Part shown: positions 8,844-17,263 of the stretch, one piece after another
Layout: every line of letters begins with the position of its first letter
Numbering within the stretch: position 1 is the first letter of the stretch
NCBI RefSeq assembly: GCF_049537125.1
Contig: NZ_JBMVQY010000006.1
Coordinates: forward strand, 39,951 to 103,950
Direction: 5' to 3'
Length of the DNA stretch: 64,000 bases
Source of the DNA: Limisphaera sp026417315
Lineage (GTDB): Bacteria > Verrucomicrobiota > Verrucomicrobiia > Limisphaerales > Limisphaeraceae
Made by a program: the position numbers and the translations under genes
Notes under the pieces: model-generated
What the model was told of the DNA's origin: nothing
Database searches by the model: none
The model's input: only the letters and a program-made list of their open reading frames with translations

Positions 8844-9612
8844 ATGGTTTCAGCCGCCCCGACCCACGACCCCCCCAAATGCTGAACCGATTCAGAGCCA
8901 CGGGAGGCCGCCGGCCGCAGCGGGACCGAGGCAACCTAGGAGGCTTGTCCGCATCCTGTCAACGATGCAGTCCCCGAGCGGAGGCATTCGCGAGATCCGA
9001 GCGAGTCTCGTGGAGTTACCTGCATCCCAACGGCGCGCCGTGGATCGTAAGCTCCCCGGTGGGGCCTCTCCGCAGCAAAACCGTCGCAACCCTCGGGCTC
9101 GCCTCCGGCCGGGCACCCGGGAGAAACAGCCAGGAGCTGTCCCCGGCATGCCGCTGAATACACGGTGCCCGGCCCTCGAAAGGCGAAACCCGGCCCGGCT
9201 TTGGGCCGTCCGTTTGGGGAAAACCGCGCGTTGCGTTTGTCCCTGGTCCGGGAATGTCCTCCTCAGGCAACGCAAGGGTCAGGGGCATCAAAAGCGCAAT
9301 TGCGGCATCTGGCTGAAAGGCGGGTGCGGCTTTGCCCCAAGGACGGGCGATCGGTTCCGGGGCGTGCAGGCGCGCGGAGTCGGTACCGACGCGTCGGCGC
9401 GTGAAATCCGAATGCCGGCAGTTCTCACGGAAGCGGCCGGGGACACGTCCAACCGTACCCGGCGGCCTGGTTGCCCAAGTGGTTGGGATGCTGGTCGCAC
9501 GGAGTCTGAGAAGGGCTGCGGGTGGTTGCGTGTCGAACGGTGCCGGGGGAGAGCCGCGCACCGTGCCTGGAGAGGGTTCACCGTCGATCCCTCGGGTCCG
9601 CGGCTGTCGGGC
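8844..9612. other. Long intergenic region without a recognisable gene
   Basis: 769 bases between purA and the sigma-factor partner gene, both on the minus strand. Open frames on both strands here have no recognisable domains and arginine/proline-rich compositions typical of non-coding GC-rich DNA. A perfect 7-bp stem with a 14-base loop (9537-9543 with 9558-9564, ACGGTGC/GCACCGT) lies about 49 bases past the stop of the 9613 gene but is not followed by T residues. Confidence 0.45.
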
Positions 9613-10155
9613 TCACGGGACCATGAGGTTACTGTGGGCCGAGGGAACGCCGCTGGCTCGTTGAACGTCGAGGGGAGGCGGCTGGAAGAGCAAGGGCGGG
9701 CCCTGCACGCCGTCAAGCAGCCCCGATTGACCGGGTGGATTGGTCGTGGCCAGAAGCGGATGAACCTCAGGGAACGAGGGCACGCCCGGCGCATTTGGCA
9801 AACCCAACATGCCCGGGCTGACCGAGACCTGGTTCCAAGGGGCCCGAGTGCTTTCCATCCCGGTGGGCAGCTCCAACCGTTCGGCCTGGAGCACGGCGCC
9901 TACAACCAAAGCGCAAACGACGACTCCCAGCGCTCCGGCGAGCAGCGGGCGCGGGGCTAGGGCTTCCCAGAGGAATCGCCACCAGGTCGGCCCCTCGGCG
10001 GCGGACTGAGTGTTCAAGCCGGCATGGTGGAGGCGTCGCAGCTCCAGCAGCGTGGCCTGGCGCATGGCCTCCAGGCACCCGGCCGGGGGGCGCTCGTAGC
10101 GTTTCAGTGCCAGCAGTCGCCGCAACCTCGCAAATTCCTCGGGTTTGGAGTGCAT
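9613..10155 (-). CDS. Membrane-anchored probable anti-sigma partner, function unproven
   Basis: 180-residue protein that starts 14 bases after the stop of the ECF sigma factor gene. It opens with MHSKPEEFARLRRLLALKRYERPP, a basic cytoplasmic head of about 60 residues. One membrane helix follows at about 68-90 (LLAGALGVVVCALVVGAVL), then a proline-rich extracytoplasmic tail. No zinc-binding HxxxCxxC anti-sigma motif is visible. The topology and position fit a regulator that holds the sigma factor at the membrane, which is inference. I recall similar heads in other verrucomicrobial proteins encoded beside sigma factors but cannot verify that here. A 211-residue frame exists, but its extra N-terminus overlaps the sigma gene. 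Confidence 0.5.
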   Translation of the reverse strand: MHSKPEEFARLRRLLALKRYERPPAGCLEAMRQATLLELRRLHHAGLNTQSAAEGPTWWRFLWEALAPRPLLAGALGVVVCALVVGAVLQAERLELPTGMESTRAPWNQVSVSPGMLGLPNAPGVPSFPEVHPLLATTNPPGQSGLLDGVQGPPLLFQPPPLDVQRASGVPSAHSNLMVP

Positions 10156-10169
10156 AGGCAGCCAATGCC

Positions 10170-10838
10170 TCAAAGGTAATCCGACAAGTACGCCTGCAAT
10201 TGTTGTCGCGCGTAAAACAGGCGCGACCGAACCGTTCCCACGCTGCAATCCATGATCCTGGCAATTTCCTCGTGGGGCATCCCCTGCACATCGTGCAACA
10301 CCACGACCAGTCTATGTTTTTCTGACAGCTTCTGCATGGCCTCGTTCAATTTCTGCCGCAATTCCGCCAGCGAGACCTCCCGGCGGGGAGTTTTTTCCGA
10401 GATCAGCGCGACCAGATCGGGATCGTGCTCGGCGTTCCAATCCAGTTCGTTGAGGCTGAGCCCGCTGTTTTCGGGACGTTTCTTTTCCAGAAAGTTCAGG
10501 GTTTTGTTGACTGCGATTCGGTAAATCCAGGTGCTGAAGGCGGCCTGACCGCGGAATCGGCCGAGCGCCTGGTAGGCAGCGATAAAGGTTTCCTGCGTCA
10601 GATCGCGCGCGTCTTCGTGGTGGGAGGTCATGTGGTAGATGACCTGGTAAACGCGCTCCTGGTGGCGGCGCATCAATTCGCCGTAGGCGTCCAGGTCACC
10701 GGCCTGGGCCCGGGCCACCAGTTCGGCCTCTTTCGCGGAGTCGGACTGTGCCGAGGTCTCCGCCGGTTGAGGGGGAACCGGGCGGGCAGCAGAGGATTCC
10801 TGCGCCATGGACTCCGTCCGTGGTTCAGTGCGCGCCAT
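10170..10838 (-). CDS. ECF-type RNA polymerase sigma factor
   Basis: 222-residue sigma70-family factor with only regions 2 and 4. Region 2 has AYGELMRRHQERVYQVIYH, DARDLTQETFIAAYQAL, FRGQAAFSTWIYRIAVNKT. Region 4 has MQKLSEKHRLVVVLHDVQG, MPHEEIARIMDCSVGTVRSRLFYAR, a typical helix-turn-helix. The first ~40 residues are a low-complexity extension. The ATG at 10838 overlaps the end of the prenyl synthase gene by 14 bases; an internal ATG at 10808, preceded by GGAG, may be the real start and would give 212 residues. It directs core polymerase to a regulon that cannot be named from this window. The next gene is a likely membrane partner. Confidence 0.9.
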   Translation of the reverse strand: MARTEPRTESMAQESSAARPVPPQPAETSAQSDSAKEAELVARAQAGDLDAYGELMRRHQERVYQVIYHMTSHHEDARDLTQETFIAAYQALGRFRGQAAFSTWIYRIAVNKTLNFLEKKRPENSGLSLNELDWNAEHDPDLVALISEKTPRREVSLAELRQKLNEAMQKLSEKHRLVVVLHDVQGMPHEEIARIMDCSVGTVRSRLFYARQQLQAYLSDYL

Positions 10839-11877
10839 TTAACCGATCGGCTTGACGGGCCAGGTAATCTGCGGCGGCGTGAAGAGGACCCGGCCGGGCC
10901 GGGGCCGGCAGCCCCTGCAGATGCTGTCGGGCTCGTTCCAGATGCACATGGATCATGCGCAGGGCTTCGACCAGGGCTCCGTGACGCTCCAACATTTGCC
11001 GAAGCTGGGGGAGGTGGCCGGGTTCCCAATGCTGGATCCACCGCTCCAGTCGGGACCGTTCGCGGGGGTCGGATCGCTCCCAGGCCAGCAGCACGGGCAG
11101 GGTCAACTTGCCCTTGGCCAGGTCGGTACCCAGCGACTTGCCCACGGCGCTTTCCTGCCCCATCAAGTCCAGGCAGTCATCGTAGAGTTGATAGGCGGTG
11201 CCGAAGGCCAGACCAAACTGACGGAGGGTCCCTCGCACCTCCGGTGCGGCGCCGCTGCACCAGGCCCCCAGGTCGCAGGCCAGGCCGAACAGCTCGCCCG
11301 TCTTCATTTCCAACACCCGGAAATAGTACTCCTGCGAAAGCGGGAAGTTGCGTCGATGCCGTGTTTGCAGGATTTCTCCGGTGCACACGGTCTCGGTGGC
11401 GCGCGCCACGGCGCGGCAAATCTCCGGGGTTGGGAAACCCGCCGCCAGCACCAGGGCCTGGGCAAAGAGGCAATCGCCAAACAGAACGGCCGTTTCGTTG
11501 CCCCAGCGGGCGGCCACGGTCAACCGCCCCCGCCGCAACGCCGCCTCGTCCATGACATCGTCATGCACCAGCGTGGCCAGGTGGATCATCTCGATGATCA
11601 CCGCCACGGTAATATGATCCGGGCCCGGACGGCCCAGCGCTTGCCCCACCAATCCCACCAGCGTCGGCCGCAGCTGCTTGCCAGGGCCCTGCAGGGTGTA
11701 TTCGGCCAAACCGGACAACTCCGGATCGAAGGCCCGGACCTGTTCGCCCAGCCGATTGGATACGGCCTCCAGAAAGGGTTCCAAGGGCCCAACGATCTGT
11801 TTCCAGAGCAGACCGGCCTCGGCGTCCTGGGAATCAGCGGTGGGGGCGGTGGTTGCTTTGGTGCCCGTAGCCAGCAT
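10825..11877 (-). CDS. Trans-polyprenyl diphosphate synthase (IspB/HepT type)
   Basis: Makes the long prenyl chain of the respiratory quinone, by head-to-tail addition of isopentenyl diphosphate. Both aspartate-rich motifs are present: the first as LVHDDVMDEA (about 106-110), the second as YQLYDDCLDLMGQ (about 233-237), with the GPGKQLRP lysine/arginine site and the KGKLTLPVLLA block. 350 residues from the ATG at 11877; in-frame TTG and GTG codons 6-9 bases upstream are possible alternatives. Menaquinone chain synthesis is the natural role, given mqnA elsewhere in the window, but chain length cannot be read from sequence by eye. The sigma gene overlaps its end. Confidence 0.88.
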   Translation of the reverse strand: MLATGTKATTAPTADSQDAEAGLLWKQIVGPLEPFLEAVSNRLGEQVRAFDPELSGLAEYTLQGPGKQLRPTLVGLVGQALGRPGPDHITVAVIIEMIHLATLVHDDVMDEAALRRGRLTVAARWGNETAVLFGDCLFAQALVLAAGFPTPEICRAVARATETVCTGEILQTRHRRNFPLSQEYYFRVLEMKTGELFGLACDLGAWCSGAAPEVRGTLRQFGLAFGTAYQLYDDCLDLMGQESAVGKSLGTDLAKGKLTLPVLLAWERSDPRERSRLERWIQHWEPGHLPQLRQMLERHGALVEALRMIHVHLERARQHLQGLPAPARPGPLHAAADYLARQADRLNGAH

Positions 11878-11940
11878 CTGCACCAAAGTCTAGGGAGCCC
11901 ATCCCCCCAAGTCAAACGCGTTGGCCCGGTTTTGGGGACT

Positions 11941-12080
11941 TCCGGCCGCATTCAGGTTGTCGGACCCGCCCGAACGCCCGACGGAATTTCGAGCGGCCTG
12001 AGGACGAGAAAGCCGAGGGGAAAGAACATTCCCTCGGGATCCTTGAATCTGGGACGCAGAACTGAAATGCGTCCTGCGCG
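11941..12080 (+). repeat. Degenerate ~140-bp intergenic repeat, copy 1
   Basis: Aligns co-linearly with 12548-12687. Landmarks AATTTCG (11985), GGGAAAG (12018), CTTGAATC (12042) and AAATGC (12065) recur at the same offsets within one base. By eye about two thirds of positions match over 90 aligned bases. Confidence 0.65.
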
Positions 12081-12176
12081 GTCCACGGATCGCACGCGCC
12101 TCTGCACGGGCTCAAGGCGCATGCACCTCACCAACCCGGGGTAACGCCGCGGGAACTCGACCCCTGGACCCGCAGC

Positions 12177-12254
12177 GCCCTGAACGGGCGCAACTCGATG
12201 ATCCCGCATCGCCAGGGCCGGACGCGCCACACCGAAGGCCGTCCCTTCAGGGCG
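12177..12254. repeat. Palindromic repeat element with CGCCCTGAA arms
   Basis: Imperfect inverted repeat: CGCCCTGAACGGGCG at 12177-12191 faces, on the other strand, CGCCCTGAAGGGACG read from 12254. The arms enclose about 50 bases. A half-copy of the same wording, GCCCTGAA followed by a GCAAC-CGA block, lies at 44788-44809. It looks like a REP-type intergenic element. Confidence 0.45.
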
Positions 12255-12547
12255 TCTGAATCGCACGAACCAAGGCACCCGGCCCACTGCCACGGCTGTT
12301 GAATCATCGCCACCTTGGGGCCCTCATGCAGGGCGCCGGGGGCACAGCCATTCACCCGGCCCCGAGGCGGTCTGCTTGGCGGGCGGCACCTTTGGGAGTT
12401 GTCCCGTTTGGGGCGAACTCACGGCGCGCCGAAGGGACGGGACCTTTCCTTGATGGGTTTTAGGTGAAGAAAGTTACAGGGGCTGCTTGGGAGGATTGTC
12501 GCTTTCCGCATCGGGACAAGGAGGGCTTCACCACCGCCGAGCCGCTG

Positions 12548-12687
12548 TCCGCTGCATTTCTGGTTTTGGACGCCCCGAGAGCCGGGCGCAATTTCGGGCG
12601 TCGACGGCACGCGGACGCCACGGGAAAGGGCGTTTTCTGGGCATTCTTGAATCCGGGGCTTAAAAACGAAATGCTCCCCTGCGAGTT
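12548..12687 (+). repeat. Degenerate ~140-bp intergenic repeat, copy 2
   Basis: Second member of the family, same orientation as copy 1, starting at TCCGCTGCATTTCTGG. Landmarks are AATTTCG (12590), GGGAAAG (12622), CTTGAATC (12646) and AAATGC (12669). Confidence 0.65.
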
Positions 12688-13071
12688 CTCGGGGCTTCGA
12701 ACCTGGCCCTTGGGACCGTGGGAACGTCGGCCGGAGCCTCTTCCGCCGGCGGTTTTCATTCTCAGGGGGACGGGCTTGTATGCGACCGGATTTTGGCTTT
12801 CGTTCCAACGTTGCGTGCGTCACCCGGAGGGCCGCTGCAAACGCTCCTCCTGTGGAGGTCGGGTGGGCTGCCAACCATCGGGTTCCCGAGGGTCCGGGAT
12901 CGGTGGCAGACGTCATGCTCGCAGTTTCGCTTCCCCGACTGCTCGCGCGGAGCGATGGCGAAGACGCCCGGGTCAAGCCGTGGCTGGGGCTCGGATTTGC
13001 GTGGGTTAGGGTGTGCTGGCGTCTCGAGGTGCGGTCAAACTCCGGGAAGCGAAGGGCGCGCGGTAGATTGC

Positions 13072-13099
13072 TTGACCCGGCACGGCCGGGCGATAACGT
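13072..13099 (+). promoter_or_regulatory. Sigma70-type promoter of the exopolysaccharide operon
   Basis: TTGACC (13072-13077), 16 bases, TAACGT (13094-13099). Start of transcription would fall near 13106, leaving a leader of about 27 bases that includes the GGTGAG ribosome-binding sequence just before the ATG at 13133. Confidence 0.5.
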
Positions 13100-13132
13100 G
13101 AATCTCCTGCGGTTGCCAGGGTGAGTTGCCAC

Positions 13133-14440
13133 ATGAGTGCGAGAGGCGGAAGCGGCCGGGATCGGTGGGACAGGGGCAAACGAGGTCGCTGGGCACCGGC
13201 CGCATGGTTGCTGGCGGGTGTCACGGCCACTTCGGCGCAGGAGGCTTTGCGGGCTTCATTGACCGGCCAACAGATTCTGGAGCAGAAAAGGCGTCAAATT
13301 GCGGCCGGGTGGGGGGACCTGCGGTTGGGCGCCTGGCGGTTCGATTTGAATGCTTCTCTGGCCCTCGAGGCCAACGACAACGTTCGCTATGAAGAGGTGA
13401 ACCCCCGGTCCGACCTCATCGTTCGCCCCGGTTTCTCGGTGCGGGCGCTTTATCCGGTGACGGACAAGAACGTCCTCACCTTCAGCACGGGGGCCAGCTA
13501 CAACGCCTACCTGACCCACTCGGATTTGAACTACCTGCATGTGTTGCCGGACTCGAACCTGTCCTTCGACGTGTTCGTGGGCAACTTGCTGCTGAATTTT
13601 CACAATCGGTTTCATTACACGCAGGAGCTGGCGGATCAGCCCGACGTGCGCGGCCGCTTCAACTACGGGCGATTGGACAACCAGGTGGGCGTGCTCGGGC
13701 TTTGGGATTTGAACAAGCTGGTGGTTTCGTTCAACTACGACCACCAGATCTACCAGGTGACCGAGGAACGTTACGATTTCACCGACCGGACGGCCGAGCT
13801 GTTTGGTGCCCGCGTGGCCTGGCTGGTGCGCCCGCTGACGTCGCTGGGTCTGGAGACGGGGCTCGGCCTGATCGACTACAACAATGAGGACCCTTCCCGG
13901 CCGATTCGGCTGAACGACCTCTTTCACTACAGTGTGGGCCTCTTCTACGAAATGCCGGCCGGTCGGTTCATGCAATTGCGCACCGGTGCGGGATACGTGG
14001 CCTATGATCCCACGACGGATGTCATGCCGTTCGGCATCGGCGGGGACCGCATGGACGGGTGGTATGCGGATCTTTCCCTCCGGCACCAGATCACCCGCCG
14101 CATTCAATACGTGCTGTCCGGCGGGCATCAGGTGCGGTCGGGGTGGTACGCCGAAACGATCCGTTCCCTCTACGGACAGCTGACGGTCAACTGGAATGTG
14201 ATTCGAGGCTATTCGCTGGCCACCAGTGCCAGTTACGAGACCGCGCAGGAGGAGGGCGGTTCCTGGTTTGGTGTGCCGGAGGAATTCGATCGGTACACCC
14301 TCGGGGTGGCCGTGGGCAAGCGGCTCGGGCAGAAGCTCGGGGCCACGCTGGGCTACAGTTACCTGGCGCGGGATTCCAATGTGTTCGGCCGCAGTTACAC
14401 GCAGAATCGCCTTGTCCTGACGGCGATGTACACGTTTTAA
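13133..14440 (+). CDS. Outer-membrane beta-barrel protein of an exopolysaccharide operon
   Basis: 435-residue exported protein: basic N-terminus, hydrophobic segment WAPAAWLLAGVTATSAQ as a signal peptide, then alternating amphipathic strands with aromatic girdles (FNYDHQIYQV, HYSVGLFYEMPAG, YVLSGGHQVRSGW), ending in MYTF with the C-terminal Phe typical of barrel proteins. Such barrels often accompany Wza/Wzc-type machinery and may form the sugar exit pore or anchor. The ATG at 13133 is preferred over the GTG at 13121 because GGTGAG precedes it at proper spacing. First gene of a four-gene operon with its own promoter. No enzyme motif is seen; the exact role is unknown. Confidence 0.75.
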   Translation: MSARGGSGRDRWDRGKRGRWAPAAWLLAGVTATSAQEALRASLTGQQILEQKRRQIAAGWGDLRLGAWRFDLNASLALEANDNVRYEEVNPRSDLIVRPGFSVRALYPVTDKNVLTFSTGASYNAYLTHSDLNYLHVLPDSNLSFDVFVGNLLLNFHNRFHYTQELADQPDVRGRFNYGRLDNQVGVLGLWDLNKLVVSFNYDHQIYQVTEERYDFTDRTAELFGARVAWLVRPLTSLGLETGLGLIDYNNEDPSRPIRLNDLFHYSVGLFYEMPAGRFMQLRTGAGYVAYDPTTDVMPFGIGGDRMDGWYADLSLRHQITRRIQYVLSGGHQVRSGWYAETIRSLYGQLTVNWNVIRGYSLATSASYETAQEEGGSWFGVPEEFDRYTLGVAVGKRLGQKLGATLGYSYLARDSNVFGRSYTQNRLVLTAMYTF

Positions 14441-14451
14441 TGAGATGCCAG

Positions 14452-15141
14452 ATGAAAAAGGTGGGTTGGAGTTTCCTCGTTTGGCTGCTGGTCGGCGGTC
14501 TGGTGCGGGCTGCCGAGACCGGTTCGACCCCTCCCGCGGTGGCAGCGGAAGCGGCCGCGGCGGCGACCGCCGCTTCGCCGACCAACGGCACCGCCGGACG
14601 CGGCGTGCCGATCGTGAGCGACGATCGGCACCGGTTGGGTCCGGGCGACAAGCTCAGCTTCCAGATTCTGGAGGATCGCGATCCCCCGAAGCCCCTGGTG
14701 GTGACGGACTCGGGCGAACTGGACGTGCCCTATGTGGGCCGGGTCATGGCCGCGGGCAAGACCTGCAAGGAGCTGGCCGAGGAGCTCAAGCAGTTGCTGG
14801 AGAAGGACTACTATTACCGGGCCACCGTGGTGCTCGGCTTGAACGAAGTCAGCCGCATGGCGGGTCGGGTTTACATCTGGGGCCAGGTCCGCAACCAGGG
14901 GGCCATCGAAATTCCCGTCGGGGAGAACTTCACCGCCGGCAAGGCCATCCTGCGGGCCGGCGGCTTCACGGACTTCGCCAACAAAAAGAAGGTCCGGCTG
15001 GTGCGGACCAACCCGGACGGTTCGCGCGAGACGATCGAGCTGAACATGGAAGACATCCTGGAGCGAGGGAAGATCGAGCAGGACGTGTCGTTGCGGCCGG
15101 ATGATTTTCTGATCGTGCCGGCGCGGCTGATCAACTGGTGA
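14452..15141 (+). CDS. Polysaccharide export protein, Wza-like (Poly_export plus SLBB)
   Basis: Periplasmic/outer-membrane export channel component of 229 residues. It has a signal peptide (MKKVGWSFLVWLLVGGLVRAAE), an alanine-rich spacer, a polysaccharide export domain beginning HRLGPGDKLSFQILED with TDSGELDVPYVGRVMAAGKT, and a SLBB-like domain (VYIWGQVRNQGAIEIP...LRAGGFTDFANKKKVRLVR). No lipobox cysteine is evident, unlike classical Wza, and it is shorter, lacking the C-terminal amphipathic helix; the upstream barrel could supply the outer-membrane pore. ATG at 14440 (MRCQM) is a possible alternative start. Its stop overlaps the GTG of the kinase gene. Confidence 0.87.
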   Translation: MKKVGWSFLVWLLVGGLVRAAETGSTPPAVAAEAAAAATAASPTNGTAGRGVPIVSDDRHRLGPGDKLSFQILEDRDPPKPLVVTDSGELDVPYVGRVMAAGKTCKELAEELKQLLEKDYYYRATVVLGLNEVSRMAGRVYIWGQVRNQGAIEIPVGENFTAGKAILRAGGFTDFANKKKVRLVRTNPDGSRETIELNMEDILERGKIEQDVSLRPDDFLIVPARLINW

Positions 15142-17261
15142 ACGCTGTCATGAACGAGTATCCCCAGCCTGTTCCCGAAAACCGTTCGGTTCGCAGCGCG
15201 CGTTTCTTCACCGTCCTGCAGCGCTGGCGGTCGCTGCTGCGGCGCTACTGGTGGATCCTGCCCGGTTGCGCGCTGCTGGCCATGGCGGTGCACCTGTTGA
15301 TTCTGTGGAACTCGCCCCCGGCGTATGCCAGCCAGGGCCGGATGATCGTCAATGTCAAGATCCAGGTGCAGACCGGGGCCAATTACATCGAGGAATTCAG
15401 CAACTTCCTGGGCACGCAGGTCGCCCTCATGCAGAGCGCCACGGTGCTCAACCGGGCGGCCGATCGGGTGCACGCCACGCGGCCCGACCTGGTGCCGGTG
15501 CCCGTCAAGGTCAGCGTGGGCGTGACGCCCAAGACGACCATCTTCAATCTCCGGGCGGTGGGCTCCGATCCCGCGTATGTCCAGGCCTATCTGGACGCGG
15601 TGATGGAGGAATTCATCAACCTCAAGAAAGAGATGCGCACCCGCAGCTCGGATGTCACCCTGGCCGGGATCACGGAGGAAGTCGCGCGGCTCGAGAAGGA
15701 ACTGAAGGGGTACGAGGAGGAACTGCTTCAGTTCCAGGCCACCAACAGTATCGTCTTTTTGCAGGAGCAGGGCAACGTGGCGGGCAATTACCTGGCGCAA
15801 CTGAACCAGCAACTGGCCATGCTCCAGAGCGAGCTGAATCTGCTGGAAATGCTCAACCTCGAGCAGAATCTGGAGCGACAGCAGGCCTCCGGCGTCATTA
15901 CCGGGGTCCGGCCGGTTCCCCCGGGCCAGCAACGCAGCCCGGTGGACGTGTTGCGGGCCGATTCGGACTATTTGAAGGTCAAACAGGAAATCCAGATGCT
16001 GAAAGCCGAGGAGCAGCAGTTGTCCGAGTTCCTCCGGCCCAAGCATCCCAAAATGATCGCCCTGCGCGAGGAGATCCAGCGCAAGGAAAAACTGTTGGAC
16101 ATCGTCCGCGAGCAGAGCGTGGAGCAGATCGAGAACCGCAAGAAATCCCTGGCCCTCCAAATCGAGAACCTCCAGAAGGAGATCAAACAGTGGGAGGCGC
16201 GCGCCCTGGAGGCCAGCAGCAAAATGGCGCAGTACCAAAAAATCCGCGCCAACATCACCCGCGTGCAAAACCTTTATGATCGGCTGCTTCAGACCATGCA
16301 GGCGGTGGGGGTGGACAAGGACATCACGCCCGAATCGGTCGCGATTCTGGAGCGGGCCTCGGAGGCGGAGCCGGACCGACTGAGTCTGTCCATCAGCCTG
16401 ACCCTGGCGGGCATGGTGGGACTCATGCTGGGCGTGGGGCTGCTGCTGCTCGTGGACCGATTCGACGACCGCATGAACACCTTTGTGGAGCTTCAGGATC
16501 ATTTCGAGGAACCGGTCCTGGGCCAGATTCCGCGGGAACGATCCTCCCGCAATCACGACCTGCCCCTGTTGCGGCCGGACGATGACCGACACGCGTTTGC
16601 CGAAGCCTATCGGAACGTGCGATCCTCCCTGCTGTTCATGCAACCCACCAACGGCGACGCCCGCCCGTCCCTGTTGCTGGTGACGAGTTCGATCCCGAAT
16701 GACGGCAAATCGCTGACCACGGCCAATCTGGCAATCACGCTGGCCCTGGGCGGATCCCGCGTTTTGCTGGTGGACGCCGATTTGCGCAAGGGGGTCGTTC
16801 ATCGCCGGTTCAAGCTCGAAAACACCGCCGGTTTTTCGGAGGTTCTACAGCAAAAAGCGAAGTGGAACGATGTGGTTCAGCCAACGTCCATTCCGAATTT
16901 GTGGGTGATCACCAGCGGCTCGCCCACGCAGAAATCTAGCGAGTTGTTCCTGCAGCCGTTGACGAGAACGGTCCTGCAGGAAATGGCCGCCCAGTACGAT
17001 TACGTGGTGTTGGACACCCCACCGGTGATGGCCGCGGACGATGTAACCACGCTGGCGCCCCTGACCCACGGAGTGATCTTCGTCATTCGGGCGCAGCACA
17101 CCTCCGCACGGGTTGCACGAGCCGCGCTGGACCTGCTCTACCAGCGGAACGTGCACGTGCTGGGTCTGGTCTTCAACGCGGTGAATCCGCGCACGGGCGA
17201 GTACTATTACTACTCGCGCTACAAGGACTATTACCATCGGCCTTCGCGCGCCAGGGCCTAG
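15138..17261 (+). CDS. Wzc-like polysaccharide co-polymerase / BY-type tyrosine kinase
   Basis: 707-residue inner-membrane chain-length regulator fused to a bacterial tyrosine kinase. A Wzz-type N-terminal membrane helix (about 40-60) and a long periplasmic coiled coil (about 180-430) precede a second helix (about 420-445). The cytoplasmic kinase has Walker A IPNDGKS, Walker A' LLVDADLRKG and Walker B VVLDTPPV. The C-terminus ends in a tyrosine cluster (EYYYYSRYKDYYHR), the usual autophosphorylation tail. Translation probably begins at the GTG of the GTGA overlap with the upstream stop; an ATG at 15150 is the alternative. Together with the exporter it should control polymer length and export. 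Confidence 0.93.
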   Translation: MNAVMNEYPQPVPENRSVRSARFFTVLQRWRSLLRRYWWILPGCALLAMAVHLLILWNSPPAYASQGRMIVNVKIQVQTGANYIEEFSNFLGTQVALMQSATVLNRAADRVHATRPDLVPVPVKVSVGVTPKTTIFNLRAVGSDPAYVQAYLDAVMEEFINLKKEMRTRSSDVTLAGITEEVARLEKELKGYEEELLQFQATNSIVFLQEQGNVAGNYLAQLNQQLAMLQSELNLLEMLNLEQNLERQQASGVITGVRPVPPGQQRSPVDVLRADSDYLKVKQEIQMLKAEEQQLSEFLRPKHPKMIALREEIQRKEKLLDIVREQSVEQIENRKKSLALQIENLQKEIKQWEARALEASSKMAQYQKIRANITRVQNLYDRLLQTMQAVGVDKDITPESVAILERASEAEPDRLSLSISLTLAGMVGLMLGVGLLLLVDRFDDRMNTFVELQDHFEEPVLGQIPRERSSRNHDLPLLRPDDDRHAFAEAYRNVRSSLLFMQPTNGDARPSLLLVTSSIPNDGKSLTTANLAITLALGGSRVLLVDADLRKGVVHRRFKLENTAGFSEVLQQKAKWNDVVQPTSIPNLWVITSGSPTQKSSELFLQPLTRTVLQEMAAQYDYVVLDTPPVMAADDVTTLAPLTHGVIFVIRAQHTSARVARAALDLLYQRNVHVLGLVFNAVNPRTGEYYYYSRYKDYYHRPSRARA

Positions 17262-17263
17262 CG

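Larger units (their letters stand above)
11878..13132. other. 1.25-kb intergenic region with two degenerate repeats, a palindromic element and the EPS promoter
   Basis: Divergent region between the prenyl synthase gene (minus) and the exopolysaccharide operon (plus). No reading frame has a recognisable domain. It contains two copies of a ~140-bp repeat (11941-12080 and 12548-12687), an inverted-repeat element (12177-12254) and a good promoter (13072-13099), each listed separately. Confidence 0.6.

Noticed and set aside
9537..9564. Perfect 7-bp hairpin downstream of the sigma partner gene as terminator
   Set aside because: No T run follows on either strand; at most a structural element.
12419..13132. 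237-codon minus-strand open frame in the intergenic region before the EPS operon
   Set aside because: It runs through repeat copy 2 and the EPS promoter and has no domain; the matching region of repeat copy 1 is read in a different way.
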